The translations under genes were made by a program, and so were the position numbers. A stretch of DNA of 5,772 bases from Desulfobacteraceae bacterium (GTDB lineage: Bacteria > Desulfobacterota > Desulfobacteria > Desulfobacterales > SURF-7), in assembly GCA_030618925.1 (NCBI GenBank), contig JAUXCK010000204.1:1-5772 (forward strand), written 5' to 3'. Under the pieces are notes generated by a model. The model ran no database searches, was not told where the DNA came from, and worked only from the letters and a program-made list of their open reading frames with translations. Positions within the stretch are counted from its first letter, which is position 1, and every line of letters begins with the position of its first letter. Below are positions 1-4,718 of the stretch, piece after piece.

Positions 1-74
1 GAATAACGTTAAAAAACTGTCACTTTTTCGGCCTAACTGGCCCTTTTCAGGTATAAAACAGGCTGTTTAGTGAG
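1..74 (+). repeat. Direct repeat, copy 1 (edge of window)
   Basis: This 74-nt stretch is identical to 5695-5768 at the other end of the window. Its first 71 nt match 150-220 with five substitutions, all within about 12 nt in the middle. The unit starts GAATAACGTT and ends in GGCTGTTTAG. It contains AAACAG-G-CTGTTT, a perfect inverted repeat at 56-68, and an imperfect long hairpin running from CTAA near 33 to TTAG at 70. There is no coding potential. Copies 2 and 3 are preceded by a conserved GGGGTCGGGCCAA block; for this copy that part would lie outside the window. It is probably a fragment of a small non-autonomous mobile element; the family is not identified. Confidence 0.85.
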
Positions 75-92
75 CACAGGCGTCATCAGACC

Positions 93-114
93 GGTGCCGA
101 ATCGGTGCCGAATC
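93..114. repeat. Tandem duplication of an 11-mer
   Basis: GGTGCCGAATC occurs twice head to tail, directly against the left terminal motif GGGGTCGG at 115. The last bases (CGAATC) also precede that motif at 5654-5659. This may be a small slippage product or a junction left by repeat-element insertion. Confidence 0.7.
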
Positions 115-149
115 GGGGTCGGGCCAAGATAACATTTTGAAATCAAAAA

Positions 150-220
150 GAATAACGTTAAAAAACTGTCGCTTTTCAAGCTTAACTGGCCCTTTTCAGG
201 TATAAAACAGGCTGTTTAGT
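150..220 (+). repeat. Direct repeat, copy 2 (diverged)
   Basis: This 71-nt copy matches copies 1 and 3 except for five substitutions clustered at the CACTTTTTCGGCC block. With its preceding sequence, the stretch 110-220 aligns without gaps to 5655-5765 (111 nt, including GGGGTCGGGCCAA and AAGATAACATT). It is therefore an older or independently diverged member of the same family. Confidence 0.85.
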
Positions 221-244
221 AAAAAATACACTATGGAGATTATT

Positions 245-284
245 CCTAAAGAGCTCTTTTGGGCACTAAAAGGGGCTGTTTAGG
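245..284 (+). repeat. Degenerate hairpin copy of the repeat
   Basis: CCTAAA (245-250) pairs with TTTAGG (279-284). The stem continues through AGCTC/GGGGCT to TTTT/AAAA with one G-G mismatch, one wobble pair and one bulge, closing on a loop GGGCACT. It aligns with the 3' half of the 71-nt repeat: shared CCTAA at the start, CTTTT in the middle, AAAA and GGCTGTTTAG at the end. It pairs better than the other copies. It is followed by no T-run, so it is more likely an element structure than a terminator. Confidence 0.55.
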
Positions 285-484
285 ACCAAAATTACCCCGA
301 TTTATAACCTTTATCTAAATGATATCAAATAGTTAATTTGGTCCGACCCCAAATCTAAATGGGCCCACCTCATCCAAGCAAAGCAATGCTGATTTTTTTC
401 TATCTTCCAGATTCCTTTTTATGGGTTGCACGCGATCGTATTTTCATTTTTTGGCCAGACGACATTATATTATCTTAAATTGTT

Positions 485-523
485 TTGACATAGATCAATT
501 TCTTTTGTCTGTAATGATACTAT
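485..523 (+). promoter_or_regulatory. FNR/CRP-family operator and promoter for the 561-1610 operon
   Basis: TTGACATAGATCAA (485-498) matches the FNR/Anr palindrome TTGAT-N4-ATCAA in nine of ten specified bases. A -10-like TACTAT (518-523) would start transcription near 530 and put the palindrome centre (491.5) near -39, close to the -41.5 of class II FNR activation. TTGACA (485-490) also resembles a -35 box, but no -10 hexamer sits 16-18 nt below it, which favours an activator-dependent promoter. The oxygen- or redox-responsive role is inferred from the site. The stretch 351-484 before it shows no gene or convincing signal. Confidence 0.5.
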
Positions 524-560
524 TGTTGTTAAGATACTTTTACTTACAGGAGGAAAAGAC

Positions 561-803
561 ATGCATGATGGATGTTCAGGAGATAGCGAATCCGGCAAAC
601 AAATCGTAGATAAGATCAGAGTGATGGGCTTTAATGTTAACCCGCTGCCGGCTGCACTTGAAATCAGCTGCAGCAATTGTGACAACCTCTTTCAGATGGA
701 AATGATGGAATCCGCGTGTCCTTCGTGCGGCATGGTATATGGCGTGACGCCTTGCCATGCCCACAGTGCGGAGTTTGTCAAGGCGGCGGGAGTAGGTTAC
801 TGA
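561..803 (+). CDS. Small zinc-ribbon-like protein of unknown function
   Basis: This is an 80-residue protein with a paired-cysteine array: C37-x2-C40, then C53-x2-C56 twelve residues later, followed by C65, H66 and H68. The spacing is that of a zinc ribbon (rubredoxin- or zinc-finger-like knuckles), so a structural Zn or Fe site is likely. The tail contains GMVYGVTPCHAH. The start is well supported: AGGAGG at 548-553 lies 7 nt before ATG 561, and the upstream region holds an FNR-like operator. The stop TGA is separated by one base from the ATG of the next gene, so the genes are one transcription unit. I recall similar hypothetical proteins in sulfate reducers but know no assigned role. The cysteine set and operator suggest, but do not prove, a redox- or metal-linked function. 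Confidence 0.8.
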   Translation: MHDGCSGDSESGKQIVDKIRVMGFNVNPLPAALEISCSNCDNLFQMEMMESACPSCGMVYGVTPCHAHSAEFVKAAGVGY

Positions 804-804
804 T

Positions 805-990
805 ATGCCAGATACGATAGATGACATAAAAAAAAGAATGAAAGAACTGGAGGTGCTGATCCGGGAAACCCAGGAAAGGCTTCCGGCGCATTCGATGAAA
901 CCGCCTGTAATGGTGGATTTGCTTGAGTATGAAGATGAATATGATATTCTGATGAAAAAACTTGAAACGATTGAAGACAATAAATCATAA
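805..990 (+). CDS. Small coiled-coil protein of unknown function
   Basis: This is a 61-residue, highly charged protein rich in Glu, Lys, Asp, Leu and Ile. Residues 4-26 and 38-58 look like two amphipathic helices joined by a turn around PAHSMKPP (27-34), i.e. a likely helical hairpin. There is no signal peptide, membrane segment or cysteine, so it should be cytoplasmic. ATG 805 begins one base after the upstream stop, with a purine-rich GGGAG about 12 nt before it. The stop TAA shares its last base with the ATG of the next gene (TAATG), indicating translational coupling. I do not recognise a named family; an adaptor or partner for its operon neighbours is a guess. It is real because of the tight packing and the codon-like sequence. 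Confidence 0.75.
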   Translation: MPDTIDDIKKRMKELEVLIRETQERLPAHSMKPPVMVDLLEYEDEYDILMKKLETIEDNKS

Positions 991-1610
991 TGAGTTCTTC
1001 AAAAACGTTCGAGCAAAAATTTAACAGTCGTTTTTCCAGTGTGAGCAAAATTGATTTTTTCAAAAATGGAAAAATCCTGGACATCAGGAGAAATAATGAC
1101 GCACTGATATTTGATTTTTTTAATCGCCGGATTTCATTCTCCCGTGATGGAATTCATGATATTGAGGGGCACCCCCTGACCGATGCAGTCAAGACCGTTT
1201 TGTGTCAATATCTGCTCATGTGCCCTGACCCCCTCAGTGAAACTTCAAACAAACTGGTCTCATTAAGAGAATTTTCAGATTCAGGGCCATTATTTTCAAG
1301 CTTCACCGCCAACACAGGCAAAATCATCCAAACGACTTTTTCTGGAAACCTGAATAGCTTGAAAGACAGATGCATTGGACTGGGCGGCACACTCATGGAA
1401 AACGTTTCGTATGATCTGAGTGTGAGATTTAAAGCCTTAAGCAGGGTTCCAGTGGTCCTGAATTTTAACGACAAAGATGACATGATGGCGGCCGGCGCAT
1501 TTTTTTTGTTCCATGACAATGCCGACAAGTATCTTGACCTCGAATGCATGGCCATTCTCTGCACATATCTTACCGGGCAACTGATCCAGCAAACTGTTTC
1601 ACCATATTAA
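990..1610 (+). CDS. DUF3786-like protein
   Basis: This is a 206-residue soluble protein. Features recalled for the DUF3786 family are visible: a central VLCQYLLMCPDPLS (70-83) followed by LVSLREF (89-95), then LGGTL (131-135), a SRVPVVLNFNDKDD stretch (151-164), and a C-terminal FLFHDNADKYLDLECMAIL block (172-190) leading to the final helix. DUF3786 is found mainly in anaerobes such as sulfate reducers and has no known reaction. The start ATG 990 overlaps the previous stop by one base and has no clear Shine-Dalgarno sequence, so it is probably translated by coupling. It is last in the operon and is followed by an intrinsic terminator at 1623-1664. Family assignment is from memory of motifs and is fairly confident; function is unknown. 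Confidence 0.75.
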   Translation: MSSSKTFEQKFNSRFSSVSKIDFFKNGKILDIRRNNDALIFDFFNRRISFSRDGIHDIEGHPLTDAVKTVLCQYLLMCPDPLSETSNKLVSLREFSDSGPLFSSFTANTGKIIQTTFSGNLNSLKDRCIGLGGTLMENVSYDLSVRFKALSRVPVVLNFNDKDDMMAAGAFFLFHDNADKYLDLECMAILCTYLTGQLIQQTVSPY

Positions 1611-1622
1611 AGAGGGACAACT

Positions 1623-1664
1623 GTTCATTAAAGGACACACTGCGCCATTAATGTAACTTTTTTT
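1623..1664 (+). terminator. Intrinsic terminator of the 561-1610 operon
   Basis: GTTCATTAA (1623-1631) pairs with TTAATGTAAC (1648-1657) with one bulged base. GG (1633-1634) with CC (1645-1646) adds an inner clamp past an A-A mismatch. Seven Ts follow directly at 1658-1664. It starts 12 nt after the DUF3786 stop. The stem is AU-rich but the architecture is classical. Confidence 0.6.
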
Positions 1665-1829
1665 ATCATTCAGCAAATCTCAAGCAAGTCTAAAATTTAT
1701 ATAACTATTTGCGAATACTGTATTTATGCTTTTTTGCCCGGCCGGGCGCGTTTATTGCATCTATTTTACAAGAATGTGATTCCTCGTTTGTCACAAAACC
1801 ATAAACTCCCGTACCGAGGTAACTATCTG

Positions 1830-3443
1830 ATGAAACGTGTTTTTTCCCTGTTCATGATCTGTTTTTTTCTGCCATGTTCCATGGTTCATGCTGATTTCGA
1901 AAGTGATGTCCTGGCACTCGTGAATGCTGAAAGATCTGAGGCGGGGCTCGGGCCGCTGAGTTACAATGCCTGTCTTGCCTCTGCTGCCCGGGGCCATTCT
2001 GAGGACATGGGGATGAACGACTATTTCAGCCACACAGGCCTGGATGGCAGTTCGCCCGGTGACCGGATGACGGCAGCCGGTTACCCATGGAACACTTATG
2101 GCGAAAATATTGCGGCCGGCAACCCCACGCCTGAAGCCGTGATGGCCAACTGGATGGGCAGCACGGGGCATCGGGCCAATATCCTGAATCCTGATTTCTG
2201 CGACATCGGGGTCGGCTATGCTTATGAAACACCCAGCACCTATGGTCACTACTGGACCCAGAATTTCGGGCGTGCTGCAGGTGCCTATCAATGTACGGAG
2301 ACATCCACATTCATCATCACGGCATTGGCCGGTGCCGGGGGCAGTATTGACCCGGACGGGACCGTGACGGTCGAGCAGGGAAGTCATAAAACCTTCACGA
2401 TTACGGCCGATACCGGCTTTCGGATCGATGTCCTGACGGTGGACAGCCAGCCCGCGGCTGTTGCTGCAGGCTACACGTTTACAAATGTCACCGCCAATCA
2501 CACCCTCCATGTGACATTTGCGCTCAATCAATTCCCGCCTTCAGCAAGTGCCGGTTCAGATCAAGCGGCTACGGAAGGCGACACCGTTACCCTGGATGGA
2601 TCCGGGTCCTCAGACCCAGACGATGTGGTTGTTGAATACTTCTGGACCTGGAAAGCCGGGCCGGATGTTGTGTTGTCTGATGAAAATGCTGTCAAGCCCA
2701 CCTTTGTCGCCGGGCCGGTCGACGAAAATTCAGCGGTCGTGTTCGAACTGGAAGTTGTCGATTCCGGCGGGTTGTCCGATGTTGATGAAGTGATGATCAC
2801 TATCTACGAAAACGGAATCAGCGATACCAGCAGCGAAGAGAGTGGCAGCGGGGGATGCTTTATTCACATGGGGTTCGGTTTTTTTAGCGGATTGACGCTC
2901 TCTACCCCTTTCCCGGGGCTCCGGTCATGGGGCCTATCTCAGCCATGGGACTATCCCGGTTACGGGACAATTGCCTGTGTAAACTGTTCCCGGAATTTTG
3001 ACGCCCCGCCGTTTGCAGGGTGCCTTACCTTTACTGATTTTATGCCCAGGCCGGTTAATAAGGCGAATGCCTTTTCCCCAACCGCCATGATAATTTTGGG
3101 CCTGGCAAGATCGATCAGGTCCATTAAAATCTGCCGGCCTTCTGACAGCTCTTTTGGAGCAGGTGTGCGGTTCGACAGCAGACCGATGCCGGGTTTAAAC
3201 GGGTGCCAGGGATACGCGTTCCACAAAATAAAATCTTTGGGATCCAGTCCGGCATGGATCATGTGCCCCCAGACAATTGTTCCGGTGGGTTCTGTAAAAC
3301 CCCGGGGCCTTATCACCGGTTTACTCGTGCGCCTCGCCTCTATTCCAGAAAAGGCGTGCTCAGGCAGAATGCCTTTTTTCTCATGCCCGCCCAGCAGCAT
3401 TCTTTCCGAAGTCATGGCGATGCCGGTAAAGTGCCCGCCCTGA
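1830..3443 (+). CDS. Secreted CAP/SCP-domain protein with B-repeat-like and PKD-like domains; anomalous C-terminal run-on
   Basis: Residues 1-21 form a signal peptide (MKR, hydrophobic core, VHA cleavage), so the product is exported. Residues 24-150 are a CAP/SCP (YkwD-like) domain: ARGHSEDM with H56, YGENIAAG with E92, TGHRANIL with H114, CDIGVGYAY (124-132) and YWTQNFG (141-147). Residues 162-231 resemble a divergent InlB B-repeat (GSIDPDGTVTVEQGS). Residues 233-327 resemble a PKD/Ig-like domain (ASAGSDQAATEGDTVTLDGS). GGCFI (341-345) recalls the start of a CFI-box C-terminal motif. After about residue 352 the sequence loses domain character, and from residue 377 it is antisense to the convergent gene, so the genuine end is probably near 2886-2895. 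The start is ATG 1830 with GAGGT at 1816-1820; the TTG at 1734 would bury the signal peptide. Its substrate is unknown; secreted bacterial CAP proteins are mostly uncharacterised. Confidence 0.75.
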   Translation: MKRVFSLFMICFFLPCSMVHADFESDVLALVNAERSEAGLGPLSYNACLASAARGHSEDMGMNDYFSHTGLDGSSPGDRMTAAGYPWNTYGENIAAGNPTPEAVMANWMGSTGHRANILNPDFCDIGVGYAYETPSTYGHYWTQNFGRAAGAYQCTETSTFIITALAGAGGSIDPDGTVTVEQGSHKTFTITADTGFRIDVLTVDSQPAAVAAGYTFTNVTANHTLHVTFALNQFPPSASAGSDQAATEGDTVTLDGSGSSDPDDVVVEYFWTWKAGPDVVLSDENAVKPTFVAGPVDENSAVVFELEVVDSGGLSDVDEVMITIYENGISDTSSEESGSGGCFIHMGFGFFSGLTLSTPFPGLRSWGLSQPWDYPGYGTIACVNCSRNFDAPPFAGCLTFTDFMPRPVNKANAFSPTAMIILGLARSIRSIKICRPSDSSFGAGVRFDSRPMPGLNGCQGYAFHKIKSLGSSPAWIMCPQTIVPVGSVKPRGLITGLLVRLASIPEKACSGRMPFFSCPPSSILSEVMAMPVKCPP

Positions 3444-3661
3444 TATCCGAGCGCTTCCCCCACCAGAAGATGTTTTGCCTTTCCCAGCCTCTCCATTAAA
3501 TAGTGAGACAATTGTTTTCTTCTTATTAACGGGCACTGCCTGTTAATATCATTCTGGGAATCCACGTCCCACCAGGGATTAAAAACATCCTGCCTGTCTG
3601 GTGATCGTTTTAGTGATCCAATAAATTTTTTAACCATTTGAGTCACATTCAATGATATCAT
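2960..3661 (-). CDS. Uracil-DNA glycosylase superfamily protein
   Basis: This is a 233-residue soluble protein with the layout of the uracil-DNA glycosylase superfamily, which removes uracil from DNA by base excision. LLVGEALGYQGGHFTG (65-80) matches the first active-site motif (GEAPG-type, here with Leu for Pro). NAYPWHP (148-154) holds the conserved Asn region. SNRTPAPKE (163-171), PKIIMAVGEKA (188-198) and HPANGG (214-219) match the later strand and the leucine/His-Pro loop. No iron-sulfur cysteine set is seen, unlike family 4 enzymes; Cys43 is the only cysteine. ATG 3661 has an in-frame TAG three codons upstream, so no earlier start is possible. GAGGAG (3681-3676) is 14 nt away, a long spacing. 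It lies 27 nt after cooT on the same strand and is probably co-transcribed. The exact subfamily is unsure. Confidence 0.75.
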   Translation of the reverse strand: MISLNVTQMVKKFIGSLKRSPDRQDVFNPWWDVDSQNDINRQCPLIRRKQLSHYLMERLGKAKHLLVGEALGYQGGHFTGIAMTSERMLLGGHEKKGILPEHAFSGIEARRTSKPVIRPRGFTEPTGTIVWGHMIHAGLDPKDFILWNAYPWHPFKPGIGLLSNRTPAPKELSEGRQILMDLIDLARPKIIMAVGEKAFALLTGLGIKSVKVRHPANGGASKFREQFTQAIVP

Positions 3662-3688
3662 TGACCGCTATCTATCTCCTCAATAATC

Positions 3689-3886
3689 TCAGTCAACTAT
3701 GGCTTCAAATAGAATCTTATGCTCAACCAGATTCATCAATTTTATTTTACCCTGGATGACCTTTTGCTCACCAAAAATACTGACCAGTCGATATCCTCCT
3801 TCCTCTTCCGGTTTGATTAAATCTACGGATTCTAAAATCAATTCCTCCTGCCCATTTTTTAAAAGATAAGCATTTGCTTCACACAT
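3689..3886 (-). CDS. CooT-family nickel-binding protein
   Basis: This is a 65-residue protein starting MCEANAYLL and containing EELILESVDLIKPEEEGG, RLVSIFGEQK and LMNLVEHKILFE, the pattern I know for the CooT family (PF10133). In Rhodospirillum rubrum, CooT is a small dimeric Ni(II)-binding protein in the carbon-monoxide dehydrogenase maturation locus, and Cys2 is a nickel ligand; Cys2 is present here. The start is firm: AAGGAGG at 3902-3896 lies 9 nt before ATG 3886. The more upstream ATG at 3919 would add eleven residues and hide Cys2, so it is rejected. The gene overlaps the end of the DUF3842 gene by 8 nt (ATGTGTGA) and precedes the glycosylase-like gene by 27 nt. A nickel-handling role is inferred from family; no CODH or hydrogenase gene is nearby. 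Confidence 0.85.
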   Translation of the reverse strand: MCEANAYLLKNGQEELILESVDLIKPEEEGGYRLVSIFGEQKVIQGKIKLMNLVEHKILFEAIVD

Positions 3887-4304
3887 TTTTAAAAACCTCC
3901 TTGATCTTCTCTTCAACAACAGCCTTAACCATATGAGGTAATGGCTCTTTAATCATGCCGACAAGTATAACACGCTCTTGAGTCAGCGGTAGTAAAATTT
4001 TGGGGGCCAGGCTGCTCATAACTGCTTCGGCCATACGGGGTGTAACCTCTCCCAGCATGGCATTGGCCCAGGTTATCGATATGGGACCGATGATAAGATC
4101 TGCTTCATTCACTGTGCGGACAATGGCATTTTCGCCTGTTGCACCACGGTTTGCCCCGGCTTTCACCATTTGGCTCGTTGCTATGGCATTCGTACCCAGG
4201 GCCAAAATTTCCATTGACTCGCCATAAGCTTCCTTCAAATATTTTATCAAAGTTGAACCAATACCGCCGCCCTGGCCATCAATAATACAAATTTGTTTCC
4301 GCAA
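3879..4304 (-). CDS. DUF3842 family protein
   Basis: This is a 141-residue protein with the DUF3842 pattern: ICIIDGQGGGIG (5-16) at the N-terminus, EILALGTNAIATS (32-44), AGANRGATGENAIV (49-62), ADLIIGP (68-74) and ANAMLGEVTP further on. The glycine-rich first loop resembles a nucleotide- or cofactor-binding turn, but no activity is known for the family. I place the start at TTG 4304: GGAGAG (4315-4310) sits 5 nt upstream and the result begins MRKQICIIDGQGG, as in relatives. An ATG at 4325 would add seven residues but has no properly spaced ribosome site. The stop TGA overlaps the cooT start by 8 nt, so the two products are probably made in coupled fashion. A partnership with CooT in nickel handling is an inference from this arrangement. 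Confidence 0.8.
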   Translation of the reverse strand: MRKQICIIDGQGGGIGSTLIKYLKEAYGESMEILALGTNAIATSQMVKAGANRGATGENAIVRTVNEADLIIGPISITWANAMLGEVTPRMAEAVMSSLAPKILLPLTQERVILVGMIKEPLPHMVKAVVEEKIKEVFKNV

Positions 4305-4343
4305 TATCTCTCTCCAATTCCCCATACCTTATTCGTATGCTGT

Positions 4344-4381
4344 AAAAAAGCCGGCTCTGAATTTTTTGCTGGTCTTTTTTT
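4344..4381 (-). promoter_or_regulatory. Terminator-like hairpin in the leader of the DUF3842-cooT operon
   Basis: On the minus strand, AAAAAAG (4380-4374) pairs with CTTTTTT (4350-4344). CC and GC pairs extend it inward with one bulged A and one A-C mismatch, around a 12-nt loop. The T6 tail follows GCCGGC, as in an intrinsic terminator, and lies 40 nt before the start codon. The plus strand also reads as a terminator with seven Ts (4375-4381), but no plus-strand gene lies upstream. It could be an attenuator or simply a bidirectional insulator. Just beyond it, TTTTTCAT-AGC-ATGAAAAA (4377-4395) forms an 8-bp inverted repeat. No strong minus-strand promoter was identified. Confidence 0.4.
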
Positions 4382-4563
4382 CATAGCATGAAAAATTATC
4401 TTTTCAGAATGACCCATACCTGTAACAAAAAAAAGCTAAACGGGCAAGATAAAACGCAAACTGTCCTCTCCCCGTCCTGATGTCAAGGGCCTGCCTTCCC
4501 GGAGCGCCTGAAATCTGAAAATCTTTACAAAACTTACAAATTTTACTTGAAAATTCTTTTTTA

Positions 4564-4589
4564 TTGGCATAAAAGTATTCCAATATAAT
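4564..4589 (+). promoter_or_regulatory. Promoter of the DUF4198 gene with operator-like palindrome
   Basis: TATAAT (4584-4589) is a perfect -10 box in an AT-rich region. No good -35 stands 16-18 nt upstream. Instead an imperfect palindrome TTGGCAT-N6-ATTCCAA (4564-4583, one mismatch between arms) abuts the -10, where an activator or repressor could bind. Transcription would start near 4596 and give a leader of about 123 nt. The regulator is unknown. The stretch 4396-4563 shows no gene; ACGGGCAAGA occurs at 4440-4449 and again at 4590-4599. Confidence 0.4.
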
Positions 4590-4644
4590 ACGGGCAAGAA
4601 GCCTGAACCATATTAATGGCTTAACATTAATCAAATAACAAAGT

Positions 4645-4700
4645 AAAAACCGCAAACGTAAATGGTATTATGAAAATACCGGATGTTCACGCGGTTTTTT
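4645..4700 (+). promoter_or_regulatory. Terminator-like leader hairpin (possible attenuator) before the DUF4198 gene
   Basis: AAAAACCGC (4645-4653) pairs perfectly over 9 bp with GCGGTTTTT (4691-4699), and the T-run continues to 4700. Inside, GGTATT (4664-4669) and AATACC (4675-4680) form a second 6-bp stem with loop ATGAA, and GTAA/TTCAC-type pairs partly bridge the two. The hairpin ends only 7 nt before the ribosome site GGGAGG (4708-4713). A terminator in this position would block the gene unless it is regulated. A 5-bp AAGCC/GGCTT hairpin (4599-4622) precedes it. No known riboswitch class was recognised. Confidence 0.55.
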
Positions 4701-4718
4701 GCATTTAGGGAGGGTGTT

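Larger units (their letters stand above)
115..350. mobile_element. MITE-like segment with 13-bp terminal inverted repeats
   Basis: The left end GGGGTCGGGCCAA (115-127) and right end TTGGTCCGACCCC (338-350) are inverted repeats with one mismatch, enclosing 236 bp without a credible gene. Inside lie repeat copy 2 (150-220) and a degenerate hairpin copy (245-284). The left end plus copy 2 recurs at 5655-5765. Short non-coding DNA bounded by inverted repeats and present more than once fits a MITE or a relic of an insertion sequence. A link to IS200-like/REP-associated transposases of deltaproteobacteria is only a recollection of similar GGTCCGACCCC ends. No transposase is present, and no target duplication could be assigned. 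Confidence 0.5.

Noticed and set aside
233..283. Short frame ATG to TAG (16 codons) inside the repeat region
   Set aside because: It has no ribosome site and coincides exactly with the hairpin copy 245-284, whose structure explains the sequence.
1..350. CRISPR-like array
   Set aside because: Only two near copies 79 nt apart plus one degenerate copy; the units are 71 nt, far longer than CRISPR repeats, and no spacer pattern or cas gene is present.
381..399. AGCAATGCT followed by a T-run, terminator-like
   Set aside because: The stem is only three base pairs and no gene lies upstream to terminate.
1736..1747. Perfect 12-bp palindrome GCCCGGCCGGGC
   Set aside because: It is striking but has no T-run, no partner copy in the window and no link to a promoter; it could be chance or a site for an unknown protein.
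1734..1829. TTG start 32 codons upstream for the CAP-domain protein
   Set aside because: It would place a charged extension before a clear signal peptide and has no ribosome site; ATG 1830 has both.
2206..2218. Match to the GGGGTCGG end motif inside the CAP gene
   Set aside because: It encodes the conserved IGVGY of the CAP domain, so the similarity is coincidental.
2905..2966. Small GC-rich hairpins between the convergent CAP and glycosylase-like genes (CCCC/GGGG, CATGG/CCATG, TCCCG/CGGGA)
   Set aside because: The stems are only 4-5 bp and none is followed by a T-run on either strand, so I do not call a terminator.
4564..4580. Sigma-54 promoter suggested by TTGGCAT
   Set aside because: No GC dinucleotide stands at the required spacing downstream, and a perfect TATAAT follows instead.
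4404..4655. Open frame of 83 codons on the minus strand
   Set aside because: It lies in an AT-rich intergenic region across the DUF4198 promoter, lacks a good ribosome site and has no recognisable domain. Two unrelated composition blocks make it up.
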